Shown here one piece after another: positions 7,766 through 16,162 of a stretch of 40,875 nucleotides of DNA. Within the stretch, counting starts at the first letter, position 1; every line of letters starts with the position of its first letter. The notes beneath the pieces are model-generated. The model worked only from the letters and a program-made list of their open reading frames with translations, did no database searches and was not told the DNA's origin. The DNA comes from Candidatus Bathyarchaeota archaeon RBG_13_38_9 (lineage in GTDB: Archaea > Thermoproteota > Bathyarchaeia > 40CM-2-53-6 > RBG-13-38-9), in contig MEZD01000027.1 in assembly GCA_001775955.1 (NCBI GenBank), positions 2,144 through 43,018 on the forward strand, written 5' to 3'. A program made the translations under genes and the position numbers.

Positions 7766-9592
7766 CTACCGGTATCCTGGTCTTGTGGTTAGTAATCTTG
7801 ATAAGGTCATGGATGTGAATGGGTATCCTTTATTCTTTTCACTTAATTCAGTCAACAGCTCATCTACTGTAAAATCGTTAGTCTTTTTTTCATTTCTAAT
7901 TCGAACGGGATATTTTTTGGTTCCTAACTCCTTCTTGCCAATTACCATGATGTAAGGAATCCAGTTTACTTCTGCATCTCTAACTCTTTTTTGAAGTGTT
8001 TCTTCACGATCGTCAATGTCGACTCTGCTCATTTTTTCGAGTTCATCAGCTATTCTATTTGCGTCCGTTAATTGTTCTGAAGTCACTGGAATGATTCTGA
8101 TTTGTGTCGGAGAAAGCCATAAAGGAAGTTGAGGTTTCTTTCCGAGTTTTTCAGCCTTTGTGGCACAGTCAAATATTGTAAACATGTATCTTTCTACGGT
8201 TCCTATAATTGCAGTATGGATTATGACAGGATGTTTCTTCTGCCCATCATGATCTGTATAAGATATATTGAATCGTTCTGCGTTTCCAACGTCTATCTGA
8301 AATGTAGCTATTTCACGAGGTCTATCTAGCTCGTCTATGATTGTATATTCAACATTCAATACCCAGTAGAAGACTCCTTCAGGAACGAAATTGATCAATA
8401 TTGGTTTTCTTTCTACTTTTACGAGCTCCATAAAATAGTCTTTATTGTTTTCAAAGAATTTTTGTGTAGTATTATAGATTGAAACATATTCTCTGTCTAA
8501 AGCTCTTATTTCATCATAGATCTTTTCATGTACTTTATGTGAGACGGTTTTTGCTTCGTCAGTGTCTCTGCAATATATGTGAAGGTCAGGCATATGGAGT
8601 TTCCTAACCCTAAAGCAGAGTAAAAGTTCACCACTTTGTTCCAGTCTATAGCTGTCTGCCAGTTCAAAGGTTCCAAAAGGAAGCTGTTTGTAACTTAAGG
8701 TCCAATCTTTAACCATGGCAAATTGTTGATGGCAGGCTGCATATCGCATTACAAAACGTTTCTGATCCAAATCAATTTCATATAATCTGTCTCCAAATAA
8801 CTCAGCATGTTGTTTGACGGATTCGATGGAAAGATCGAACATGTTTGTTCCTCTTACTTTGAATAGTGGAATGCCTGTCGATTTGGCTTGCGACCATGCA
8901 TGTTCGCTAATCAACTCGAAGAGTAGAGTTCCCTGGGGGCCAAATCGCATATGTCCTACGTCAGAGTAGGGTTCCCATTCAATTCCAAATTTTTTACAAT
9001 ACTCAAGGTACTTAGGTTCTCCTCCATGGAGTGCTTTTTTGAATACTTCTTTTTCAATGAGGGATTTGAATTCGTGATCTTGATAGTTTAGATATTCTTC
9101 GGGGTCACTCAGTTTGCCGTCGGGACTGAAAACCTTAAATTTTGTCTCTATCGGTTTAGGCTTTGACTTGGGCTTTTCAACGCTGATGCTTTTCGATAAT
9201 TCTGCCATGGGGTGTCCTTTACATTCCAATTTGAAACTCTTATAGTAGCCAAAGGGGCTTCTTTTTACATTCAATCTTCGTGAAGCAAGATTCTTCGTTA
9301 ATTGTATTAACAGAGGAATGGCTAAGGATGGAGGTCCTAAGTCATCAGATAAATGGGCATATGGGTACACGAGAATGTTAGTTGTTCCTACGTTTGAGGC
9401 TGTTTTCGATATCTCATCTGCAACCTGAAGAATTAAACTATCTGTATCTTGCTCATCATTACTCTCTATTGTACAAAAGACAATTAGTGCGTCATCGATA
9501 CTGTCTTTTTTTAGTTCCTCTACTAGGGGTTCTGCTGCTTTAATCGCCTGACTTTTCACCTCAAACTCAAAATGGTTGCTATGAATAAGCAA
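7766..9592 (-). CDS. thrS: Threonyl-tRNA synthetase, archaeal type with N-terminal editing domain
   Basis: About 608 residues. Class II synthetase charging tRNA-Thr. The N-terminal ~140 residues match the archaeal D-aminoacyl-tRNA-deacylase-like editing domain. The catalytic core shows zinc ligands in RYAACHQQF, MPDLHIYC and VIIHTAIIGTVERY, plus the motif 2 region ELADSYRLEQSGE. The C-terminal anticodon domain starts at LPLWLSPTQIRIIPVTSEQ. Editing and catalysis are in one chain, unlike the split enzymes of some Crenarchaeota. The tracked start is TTG 9592, but the family begins M(R/K)ILLIHS. An in-frame CTG at 9601 would restore MRILLIHS and sits 9 bases after GGAGTG, so the true start may be CTG. 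Confidence 0.96.
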   Translation of the reverse strand: MLIHSNHFEFEVKSQAIKAAEPLVEELKKDSIDDALIVFCTIESNDEQDTDSLILQVADEISKTASNVGTTNILVYPYAHLSDDLGPPSLAIPLLIQLTKNLASRRLNVKRSPFGYYKSFKLECKGHPMAELSKSISVEKPKSKPKPIETKFKVFSPDGKLSDPEEYLNYQDHEFKSLIEKEVFKKALHGGEPKYLEYCKKFGIEWEPYSDVGHMRFGPQGTLLFELISEHAWSQAKSTGIPLFKVRGTNMFDLSIESVKQHAELFGDRLYEIDLDQKRFVMRYAACHQQFAMVKDWTLSYKQLPFGTFELADSYRLEQSGELLLCFRVRKLHMPDLHIYCRDTDEAKTVSHKVHEKIYDEIRALDREYVSIYNTTQKFFENNKDYFMELVKVERKPILINFVPEGVFYWVLNVEYTIIDELDRPREIATFQIDVGNAERFNISYTDHDGQKKHPVIIHTAIIGTVERYMFTIFDCATKAEKLGKKPQLPLWLSPTQIRIIPVTSEQLTDANRIADELEKMSRVDIDDREETLQKRVRDAEVNWIPYIMVIGKKELGTKKYPVRIRNEKKTNDFTVDELLTELSEKNKGYPFTSMTLSRLLTTRPGYR

Positions 9593-9627
9593 TATTCTCA
9601 GATTTCAAAACACTCCTACATTGAACG

Positions 9628-9834
9628 CTACTTTGACATTCGCCATTTTTCTATGATTCTATCTTTTTTTGTTTTCTTTTTGAATTCCTTATAGTGATCT
9701 TTACATAAGTAGGCTCTTCTTGAGCTTCCAACTTTCAACCCAGCTTTTGTTGCTTTTTCGACAGCTAGCGATCTTAAAGCGGTATTATTGCATCCTGACA
9801 CGCTGCAATTTGTGCCTTTTTCAATCTTGCCCAT
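9628..9834 (-). CDS. Small basic zinc-binding protein, unknown function
   Basis: 68 residues, rich in Lys and Arg. Candidate metal ligands are CSVSGC near residue 9 and CKDH near residue 44, a treble-clef or ribbon-like arrangement with a helix between. It precedes thrS by 26-35 bp on the same strand and is probably co-transcribed with it, with a GGTGGAGG-like ribosome binding site just upstream of ATG. A nucleic-acid-binding role is suggested by charge and translation neighbours but is only inference. Confidence 0.7.
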   Translation of the reverse strand: MGKIEKGTNCSVSGCNNTALRSLAVEKATKAGLKVGSSRRAYLCKDHYKEFKKKTKKDRIIEKWRMSK

Positions 9835-9961
9835 TTTCGTCCTCCACCTATCAAGATCATTACATACGATGATTTATTGTTTCATACTTCTTTCCATTTT
9901 TAGCTAACGGCGGTATCTTAATGAGTAAATGTAGAATGGTAAGATCAAGGTCTTATAATCT

Positions 9962-10546
9962 GTGGTGAATCGATTGATCACTACTTTCAGGAATAGGGTG
10001 AACACTGTTCTAACTCGTCTTGCTTTATCACTTGATAATTTGGGTTTTACTCCTAACATGTTGACCGTAATCGGCTTTATCTGTGCTGCGATGGCGGGTG
10101 TATTGTTCTATATGAGAATTAATTGGATGTTTACATACATTATAGCGCCATTACTAATTCTTTTATCAGGTCTAATGGATGCTCTTGACGGTCCATTGGC
10201 TAGGCTTGGAAAAGCATCGAAATTTGGTGGGATTCTTGATTCTACTTTTGATAGACTTGGAGAAATCCTAATCTTCTCAGGAATAATTCTAGGTGAGCTG
10301 GCAAGTCCATTCTGGGGAATTGCCGCAATATCATTTTCACTTATGGTAAGTTATGTCAGAACAAGAACTGAAGTGGAAAATGTTAAGATGGAAAGTATTG
10401 GGATCGCAGAAAGACCTGAAAGAATGCTTGTACTAATTATTTCCTCTTTTCTAGGGATGGTCGAGTATGGACTTGCATTGATAGCAATCTTATCGATCAT
10501 AACGTTTCTTCAGAGAACTGTATATGCCTATCAGCATGTTCGATAA
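9962..10546 (+). CDS. CDP-alcohol phosphatidyltransferase (archaetidylinositol-phosphate-synthase-like)
   Basis: 194 residues with about six hydrophobic segments, from tandem GTG codons (9962 or 9965). The CDP-alcohol phosphotransferase signature is visible: DALDGPLARLGKASKFGG followed by ILDSTFDR, with the metal-binding aspartates in place. The spacer after AR is seven residues by my count rather than the usual eight. It condenses CDP-archaeol with a polar alcohol at the membrane; the KASKFG..LDSTFDR form resembles archaeal archaetidylinositol phosphate synthases. The head group cannot be proven from sequence. Confidence 0.88.
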   Translation: MVNRLITTFRNRVNTVLTRLALSLDNLGFTPNMLTVIGFICAAMAGVLFYMRINWMFTYIIAPLLILLSGLMDALDGPLARLGKASKFGGILDSTFDRLGEILIFSGIILGELASPFWGIAAISFSLMVSYVRTRTEVENVKMESIGIAERPERMLVLIISSFLGMVEYGLALIAILSIITFLQRTVYAYQHVR

Positions 10547-10569
10547 GTAATAATAAGAATAAGGGCTAA

Positions 10570-10845
10570 TTATGTGTTCCTACGTTCGCCTCTGGCTCTA
10601 ACTTTTGAAACACCAAAATGTACGGCGCATGAAACACAATACTGTTTGAATGTAGATGGTCTTCCTAAGTAGGCTCCGCTTGCTCTCAATTCTCTTGCCA
10701 GGCTTGGATCAACGAGTGAGAACCGACTGGTGACTCGCTTTGCTTTATCTCTGGGAACTAACATGCCGCAGTTGGTGCATTGGACACCTTCACTTCGTCC
10801 TTTGCCACCTTTGCTTCTTCCACTAGATTTTCTCTTTTTCCCCAT
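10570..10845 (-). CDS. rps26e: Small ribosomal subunit protein eS26
   Basis: 91 residues. The basic N-terminus (GKKRKSSGRSKGGKGR) precedes the zinc motif CTNCGMLVPRDKAKR, and the second half carries YCVSCAVHFGVSKVRA, the usual S26e ligands. eS26 occurs in eukaryotes and in TACK/Asgard archaea but not in most Euryarchaeota, which makes this gene a useful lineage marker. It converges with the phosphatidyltransferase gene across 23 bp. Confidence 0.95.
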   Translation of the reverse strand: MGKKRKSSGRSKGGKGRSEGVQCTNCGMLVPRDKAKRVTSRFSLVDPSLARELRASGAYLGRPSTFKQYCVSCAVHFGVSKVRARGERRNT

Positions 10846-11020
10846 TGTAAATCTAGCATAATTGCTACAAATAGAGCTCCTTAAACATTACGCCTACAAA
10901 CAGATAAAATTGAGATAGATTGTTAAATAGGTTTTTGTTACACGCACTAAACATATGTGATTATAGCAGAATTGCATTGAAAGAGAAATAGCTAAAACTT
11001 TGTTTTCATAAAATAAGTAC

Positions 11021-11094
11021 TGGTAGGCAATGACGAGTCTGACCCAACTGATTGCGTGATTTGGATCTTGAGTGCGAGAGCCTGCCACTTTTTT
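11021..11094 (+). other. Possible structured RNA: 8-bp stem closing a 51-nt loop, followed by T6
   Basis: On the plus strand TGGTAGGC (11021-11028) pairs with GCCTGCCA (11080-11087) including one U-G wobble, enclosing 51 bases that are more GC-rich than the flanks. CTTTTTT follows directly. The wobble makes the pairing complete only on the plus strand (A-C mismatch on the other). It resembles a small RNA with a terminal stem and a terminator-like T-run, but it lacks tRNA features and clean C/D or H/ACA boxes. Confidence 0.3.
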
Positions 11095-11183
11095 AAGAGA
11101 TGCTTTTTAGAGTGAATATTTGTTGATCTGGATATGATTCAATTTCTAGATTAGAGTAATATTTTTCATTACACTTGAATAAA

Positions 11184-11194
11184 CTTTTTAAATT
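11184..11194 (+). promoter_or_regulatory. Probable TATA box of the cytochrome c gene
   Basis: CTTTTTAAATT lies about 20-29 bases before the TTG start at 11213, the spacing expected between an archaeal TATA box and a leaderless start. No ribosome binding site is seen before the TTG, which fits leaderless transcription. Confidence 0.4.
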
Positions 11195-11212
11195 CAAATT
11201 CATAAACTCTCC

Positions 11213-11569
11213 TTGGGGTTTATCGGTTTGGCAAATCGATCTCTAATCTTGATAATTGGAATCGTAATTGTTGTCGTAGCTGCTGGAATATATTATATGT
11301 CTACGTCTTCAGGACCTAATGGAGAATACGTGACACCCACTGAAATAGTTACGTCTCCAAAATTTATGAAAGGTGAAGAACTGTATGTGGACTATTGCTC
11401 TAGATGCCATGATGCTAAGGGGGTTGGAGGAGTAGGACCAGCGCTTTCAGCCAGCAATTTGGATAGGAGCGTTATCGAGAATGGTGATCTCGATGAAGGG
11501 ATGCCAGCATTTAAAGAAGAGTTGAGTCCAGAAGAAATTGATGCTATAATCGATTATCTTAGTTCATAG
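11213..11569 (+). CDS. Membrane-anchored monohaem cytochrome c
   Basis: 118 residues from TTG. An uncleaved signal anchor (about residues 9-29, SLILIIGIVIVVVAAGIYYM) is followed by a short linker and a compact class I cytochrome c domain. Haem attachment is CSRCHDAKGVGGVGP, the methionine ligand lies in GMPAFKEELSP and the last helix is EEIDAIIDYL. The domain would sit outside the membrane and shuttle electrons. No cytochrome biogenesis or oxidase genes are adjacent; the gene stands alone between an intergenic element and a broken glycosidase, so its partner is unknown. Monohaem c-type cytochromes are uncommon in TACK archaea, and recent gain is possible. Confidence 0.9.
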   Translation: MGFIGLANRSLILIIGIVIVVVAAGIYYMSTSSGPNGEYVTPTEIVTSPKFMKGEELYVDYCSRCHDAKGVGGVGPALSASNLDRSVIENGDLDEGMPAFKEELSPEEIDAIIDYLSS

Positions 11570-11665
11570 ACGGTGCACGCTAGATTAATTTTCTGGAATT
11601 GTATATGTTATTTTTTTTTAAGGAAACTTAATGTATCAAATCAAATAATTATCGTGTGACAGATT

Positions 11666-12868
11666 TTGTTCGATCTTACAAAGCGTTTCTCTATTGGGAT
11701 AAATATTGATGATCCTTGGATATATGCTGGAATAATGGCTCCAAAATCGATTATCATTCCTCATCTTTTATTCATCAGACTTCCAGTAGAAAAAGCTCTT
11801 GATAAAATTGATGAACTTGCATTTTAGAAACATAAACATGTTCTCCAAAAAAAATCTGTTTGCATGGATTGTCGAAAAGCTATCATATCATTGGCACAGA
11901 ATCTGGTCTCAGCAAATATACAATTTGTTCGATGTTGATTTCCATGGAAATTATTTGAGCCTATTCTTCCCAGTAAGAACAAACTAGAAATTTTACTCGA
12001 CGAATCATATGAACACTGGCCTCTGGATGATTTAGTTGAGGTATTGACAGATCATGGTGTAGGTATTATTCCGATTGTTGCTTGTGGATATCAACGTATG
12101 CTTCCTCATGGACTAAAAGTTGATTCTGATAGAACGTCTTATGTTAAACGTGCATCAATTCATACAAGACTTTTAGTTCGTAAATATAAAAATAAAATAC
12201 GATTTTGGCAAATAGAAAACGAACCTAATTGGTGGAAGATGCATGCTGCAGGTGGTTGGCGGTCGGGTCTATCCTGGATTGATCCTCATGATTTTGCATA
12301 CCGATTATTAAAAGAGCTTAATGATGCTGTCCATTCAGAAGATTCGAATGCAATTACAATAATTAATTTGGAAGCAGACGCAAAAACAACTAAAGCAAAT
12401 TACTTTGCACCATTATGTGATCTTCTAGGACTTGATTTCTATCCAAATTATAAGGCGTCTTCGCCAATTGATACTTCAATATTTAAAAAAGCTAATCAAG
12501 TAAAAAGTGAACTTGACAGAAAAGTGATAATCTCAGAAACAGGATACCCGAGTGGGCCTTTCTTCTTAGGTTATTCAGCTTCAAAGCAAGCAAAATATGT
12601 ATCCCAAGCATGTTCTGATTCTTCTGATATTGATGCTATATGTGGTATAGGAATATGGCGCTACAGGGACTCTGTGTGGAGGTCATTTCCTTTCCAAGAA
12701 AACCATTTTGGTCTCATTAATAGTATGGGTAATCCAAAACCGGCGTGGAATTCCTTAAAGAATATGATTAGGACGCTGACCTTAAGAATCAAATGGCATT
12801 TAATAAATTGGAAAAATCCAATAGTTCTTGAAAAGAGGATGATCAAATTATTTCAGACATTTCTCTAA
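11666..12868 (+). pseudogene. Broken glycosidase-like gene (TIM-barrel, clan GH-A style) with two in-frame stops
   Basis: One reading frame carries a protein-like translation from TTG 11666 to 12868 but is interrupted by TAG at 11825 and TGA at 11936. After the TGA it reads FPWKLFEPILPSKNKLEI, continuing into the tracked ORF from 12044; before it reads SLAQNLVSANIQFVRC. The intact part has IENEPNWWK (likely acid/base Glu) and ISETGYPSGPFF (likely nucleophile Glu), as in clan GH-A glycosidases. Around the TGA, CGATGTTGATTTCC would encode the family-like VRVDFPW if one T were removed and one added, so two small indels are an alternative to a nonsense change. The tracked ORF 11799-11987 is an out-of-frame artefact. 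Recoding by Pyl or Sec is unlikely. Confidence 0.7.
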
Positions 12869-12962
12869 GCAGTAGCCTTTTTGATCAATGAATGCACAGT
12901 AAACTAGGCTAGTGACAAATCTAAATAGGAATGCGCATCAGACTACCTCAAAGGTTTGAGCA

Positions 12963-13976
12963 ATGGTTTTCCAGGTAGGTAAAATTCCTTCTGAGATTCT
13001 TAAGAGCATCGTTTTTAGAAATCTAGGAATGGCCAATGATAGACTTTTAGTTGGACCTGGAATTGGAGAGGATGCCGCAGTAGTGCGATTTGGGAATAAA
13101 GCATTAGTTCTTTCAACTGATCCTATCACTGGGACCGCTTCTAATGTCGGCTGGTTTTCTGTGCACATAAATGCGAATGATGTTGCTACGTTCGGAGCGA
13201 AGCCAAAATGGTATCTGTGCTCAATAATGTTGCCGAAAGGTTCTAGAAAGAATGTTCTGCGCGGGATCATGAAGCAGATTGATTCTGCATGTACCGAATT
13301 AGGGGTGACAGTAATAGGCGGTCATTGTGAGGTTACAACGTTTTTAAAGAAGCCAATACTTGTAGGATTCATGCTGGGTGAGACCCGTCTTAATCGATAT
13401 GTGACGTCAGGAGGTGCTTCTGTGGGAAATGTGCTAATGTTGACTAAGACTGTGGGAATCGAGGGAACTGCGATTCTGGCAACTGATGCAGAAAACATAT
13501 TGAGAAAACATCTGAAGAAAGGAGTAATAAGACGAGCCCAGAATCTTTATAAAAAAATTAGTGTTGTCAAGGAGGCGCTCATGGCTATGGAAGTCGGTGG
13601 AGTAACTGCAATGCATGATCCTACTGAAGGTGGAATTCTGTGTGGTATATGGGAATTGAGTGAGGCATCACATCTCGGAGTTAGGATTTACCAAAATAGA
13701 ATTCCTATATCTTCTGAAACTAGGAGTATTTGTAAAATATTGAAAATTGATCCTTGCAGACTAGTGAGTTCAGGTTCTCTTCTTATTGCGGCGAAGAAAT
13801 CCTTTGCACCTAAAATTATTAAGGAATTATCTGGGAAACGGATTCCTATTTCTGTTATAGGTGAATTCACAAAAAGAAAACATGGAAGAAAGCTTTTATC
13901 GATTGATGAAAGCGTCATTGAATTGAAACCGCCTTTTCCGGATGATGTTTATAATGTGTGTTCTAAATTGAGATAG
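12963..13976 (+). CDS. HypE-like AIR-synthase-family protein
   Basis: 337 residues. The family fold is clear: VGPGIGEDAAVVRFGNKALV (N-terminal nucleotide site), STDPITG, HINANDVATFGAKPKWYL, and the C-terminal AIRS domain with HDPTEGGILCGIWELSEAS. HypE dehydrates thiocarbamoyl to make the hydrogenase cyanide ligand, but true HypE ends in PRIC with a terminal cysteine. This one ends in NVCSKLR, with cysteine four from the end, so a HypE-related archaeal paralogue is the safer call. ThiL and SelD are relatives. It is followed 14 bp later by a membrane protein gene. The start of hypF near 40650 shows that Hyp-type functions exist in the genome. Confidence 0.82.
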   Translation: MVFQVGKIPSEILKSIVFRNLGMANDRLLVGPGIGEDAAVVRFGNKALVLSTDPITGTASNVGWFSVHINANDVATFGAKPKWYLCSIMLPKGSRKNVLRGIMKQIDSACTELGVTVIGGHCEVTTFLKKPILVGFMLGETRLNRYVTSGGASVGNVLMLTKTVGIEGTAILATDAENILRKHLKKGVIRRAQNLYKKISVVKEALMAMEVGGVTAMHDPTEGGILCGIWELSEASHLGVRIYQNRIPISSETRSICKILKIDPCRLVSSGSLLIAAKKSFAPKIIKELSGKRIPISVIGEFTKRKHGRKLLSIDESVIELKPPFPDDVYNVCSKLR

Positions 13977-13990
13977 ATGCTCAAGCAATA

Positions 13991-14533
13991 TTGGATATGA
14001 TCAGATTGGTTCTTTTTAAATTTCGTTGGTTACTGATGGCCTCTATATCAGGCATAATTGCTTTGGCTCTAGCTCTCTATAGCATACGATTGCATCCTTC
14101 TCCCACTGTCTATGGAGAACAATTTATTTTGAATGAGTGGGCGCCTATTCCGTTCATACAGTTTAAACCAATTACTCTAATCTTTGTTTTTGTCTTTCTG
14201 TTCTATACCTTTTTAGTTCAACATTTTGAGAATAAAATTGCGAAGCTGAACCGTGATATTCATCTGTTTCTATTTATCGTCGCCTTTTTGATGACAGTAG
14301 GCTCTCTTTACGAATTATTTTTTAATTTTACACTTTGGGCGGCTTTGATGTCAACTACCGGCGTTTCAAACCCAGATATTCTAGTTAACAAATTTCCAAA
14401 TCCGGAAACGGCTGTCTCACTTGTATATGCAAGCAAATTGGTGATTTTGATCTTTGCTATGTCCTCATACTCTGTGTTTTTCTTACATAGACTTGATATG
14501 GCTCGGCACTTTAGGTCTAATAGAGCGCATTAG
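13991..14533 (+). CDS. Predicted four-TM membrane protein, unknown function
   Basis: 180 residues from TTG, 14 bp after the HypE-like gene and probably in its operon. Four hydrophobic spans are visible: about 13-31 (LLMASISGIIALALALYSI), 60-77 (ITLIFVFVFLFYTFLVQ), 94-113 (FLFIVAFLMTVGSLYELFF) and 145-166 (VSLVYASKLVILIFAMSSYS). The loop between spans 1 and 2 holds ERP-like HPSPTVYGEQF. No family was recognised. Confidence 0.7.
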   Translation: MDMIRLVLFKFRWLLMASISGIIALALALYSIRLHPSPTVYGEQFILNEWAPIPFIQFKPITLIFVFVFLFYTFLVQHFENKIAKLNRDIHLFLFIVAFLMTVGSLYELFFNFTLWAALMSTTGVSNPDILVNKFPNPETAVSLVYASKLVILIFAMSSYSVFFLHRLDMARHFRSNRAH

Positions 14534-14643
14534 AATTCGTTTTAATAGGTTTTATTTTACTTTCGATGATCTCTACCGTTTATATCCGTTAGAATGTACA
14601 AGAATAGTTACTGTTTGCGAGTCCCCATGAGGGGTGATGCTAT

Positions 14644-15894
14644 ATGGTAGGTAAACCTGCAAAAATCAGAGATGACTTGATACACCAAGTTTTACTCCGT
14701 CCGACCGTCTTCGAAGATGAGACGCCGCTATCCCTAGAACATATTCCAGGAACACTGCCTCACAGAGAGAAACAATTAATTTTTCTAGCACAATTATTCA
14801 GATCACTCATTGAGAAGCCTGGTTCAACAAGCCAGAGGGTTTTGATAACAGGTCCTGTAGGAACTGGAAAGACGGTAATGGCTCAACGATTTGGACTGGA
14901 CCTAGTCAAAATCGCAAGAGACAGAAAAATAGGCCTGCGCTATATCCATGTTAACTGCCGCGAGTGTAAGGGAAGTTTGTTCGCGGTTCTGAGAAAGGTA
15001 ATGAATGAATTTGAAGAACAATTCCCCAAGAGAGGATTCTCATCAGAGGAACTATTGCAAGCAATAATGCGCATTTTGGATGAGAAGAATCTTTTCTTAA
15101 TACTAGCTCTAGATGAACTTGAGGCTTTACTCGAGGCCGATAACTCGGCACTCTATGCTCTGACCAGAGTTCAAGAAGACAGAGCAACCTCTCCTGTACG
15201 CCTTTCACTAATATGTATGCTCAGAGAACTAAAATATCTGGAACTTCTTGACAGAAGTACAGTGAGCACACTACAACAGAATTTGATCGAATTAAATCCC
15301 TATGTATCCAACGAACTCTTCACTATTCTGAAAGATCGAGTAACTCTAGCGTTCAAAGAAGGGGTAGTCCAAGACGAAACAATAGAATTGGCGGCTGATA
15401 TAGCCTCATCAAGCGGTGATGCACGATATGCCATAGAACTTCTTTGGAGGGCTGGAAAATACGCCGACTATGATGATAGTAAAGATGTCAAGCCTGAATA
15501 TGTCAGGAAAGCTGCTGGGACCGTATATCCAACCCTGAGAGACGAGTACTTGAGAACTCTTTCTCTAAATGAAAAACTGTTTCTCCTTGCTCTATCAAGA
15601 TATCTTGAAGATAATAACGCGGCCTATGCAAGTATGGGTGAAATTGAAGAAGCCTACAAGGTCGTCTGTGAAGAATACAATTCTCAACCTAGAGCTCACA
15701 CACAATTTTGGAAGTACATGAGGCTCTTGAGTGCAACAGGATTGATCTCAACAAAGCTCTCAAGCAAAGGTGCCAAAGGAAGAACCACCATGATAGGCTT
15801 ATCCTCAATATCTGCTTCAACAATGAAAAAATGTATTGAAGCTGCTCTGGAAGTGTTCTCCACAGATGTCGCTAGAAACAGTCGTACCACTTGA
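14644..15894 (+). CDS. cdc6: Orc1/Cdc6-type replication initiator ATPase
   Basis: 416 residues. AAA+ domain with Walker A GPVGTGKTVMAQRF near residue 76 and Walker B LILALDELEALLE near residue 153, preceded by the family N-terminus (LLRPTVFEDETPLSLEHIPG and LPHREKQL). The C-terminal third is the winged-helix DNA-binding domain. These proteins mark replication origins and load MCM. A ribosome binding site GAGGGGTGAT lies six bases before ATG, and TTTATATCC upstream is a likely TATA box. The upstream spacer is only 110 bp with no clear origin recognition box, so an adjacent origin is not shown. The next gene overlaps its end. Confidence 0.95.
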   Translation: MVGKPAKIRDDLIHQVLLRPTVFEDETPLSLEHIPGTLPHREKQLIFLAQLFRSLIEKPGSTSQRVLITGPVGTGKTVMAQRFGLDLVKIARDRKIGLRYIHVNCRECKGSLFAVLRKVMNEFEEQFPKRGFSSEELLQAIMRILDEKNLFLILALDELEALLEADNSALYALTRVQEDRATSPVRLSLICMLRELKYLELLDRSTVSTLQQNLIELNPYVSNELFTILKDRVTLAFKEGVVQDETIELAADIASSSGDARYAIELLWRAGKYADYDDSKDVKPEYVRKAAGTVYPTLRDEYLRTLSLNEKLFLLALSRYLEDNNAAYASMGEIEEAYKVVCEEYNSQPRAHTQFWKYMRLLSATGLISTKLSSKGAKGRTTMIGLSSISASTMKKCIEAALEVFSTDVARNSRTT

Positions 15895-16162
15895 TGAGAT
15901 TCTTTCTTGTCGAGGAAAGACCAGAATTCTGATGCTCCTCTCAGAAGCAAGAGAACTGAACATAACAGAAATAGCAAAAAATGTTGGGTTAAATCACTCT
16001 ACGATAAATAATCATCTAATACAATTAGAAAAAACAGGGCTTATTACTGAAAAGAGATTCGGCAGAATCAGAATCTATAAGTACTGTGAAGAAGACCCAA
16101 GAGCACAAGCAATAAAAAACCTCATCAAAGTCTGGAATGATCAGAATAAGAAAAGGATGTAA
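15866..16162 (+). CDS. ArsR-like winged helix-turn-helix transcriptional regulator
   Basis: 98 residues from ATG 15866 (the track starts 30 bases earlier). The HTH is clear: ILMLLSEARELNITEIAKNV, then LNHSTINNHLIQLEKTGLI with the wing KRFGRIRIYKYCEE. It overlaps cdc6 by 29 bases and moaC follows with an overlap, so it sits inside a replication-to-Moco transcription unit. It has no visible metal or ligand domain, so it may act as a simple local repressor. Target genes are unknown. Confidence 0.82.
   Translation: MSLETVVPLDEILSCRGKTRILMLLSEARELNITEIAKNVGLNHSTINNHLIQLEKTGLITEKRFGRIRIYKYCEEDPRAQAIKNLIKVWNDQNKKRM

Larger units (their letters stand above)
10846..11212. other. 367-bp gene-free region with one possible structured element
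   Basis: The tracked minus-strand ORF 10894-11088 has no recognisable composition or family and overlaps the inverted repeat, so I treat it as spurious. The only structure seen is the long-range stem at 11021-11087, described separately, and an A/T-rich promoter before the cytochrome gene. No tRNA consensus (GGTTCRAAYCC) was found on either strand. Confidence 0.5.

Noticed and set aside
10894-11088. Minus-strand ORF of 64 codons
   Set aside because: No motifs or ribosome binding site; it overlaps the inverted repeat and has atypical composition.
11021-11094. tRNA or C/D-box RNA
   Set aside because: The acceptor-like stem is present but the length between the arms is 51 bases, with no T-arm consensus. 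ATGACGA and CTGA are only partial box matches with unsuitable spacing.
11666-12868. Pyrrolysine (TAG) and selenocysteine (TGA) recoding
   Set aside because: Two different stops in one gene, no visible SECIS element, and small indels that would restore the family motif make decay simpler.
14534-14643. Replication origin upstream of cdc6
   Set aside because: CCCCATGAGGGG is part of the ribosome binding site region; no repeated origin recognition box or unwinding element was seen in 110 bp.
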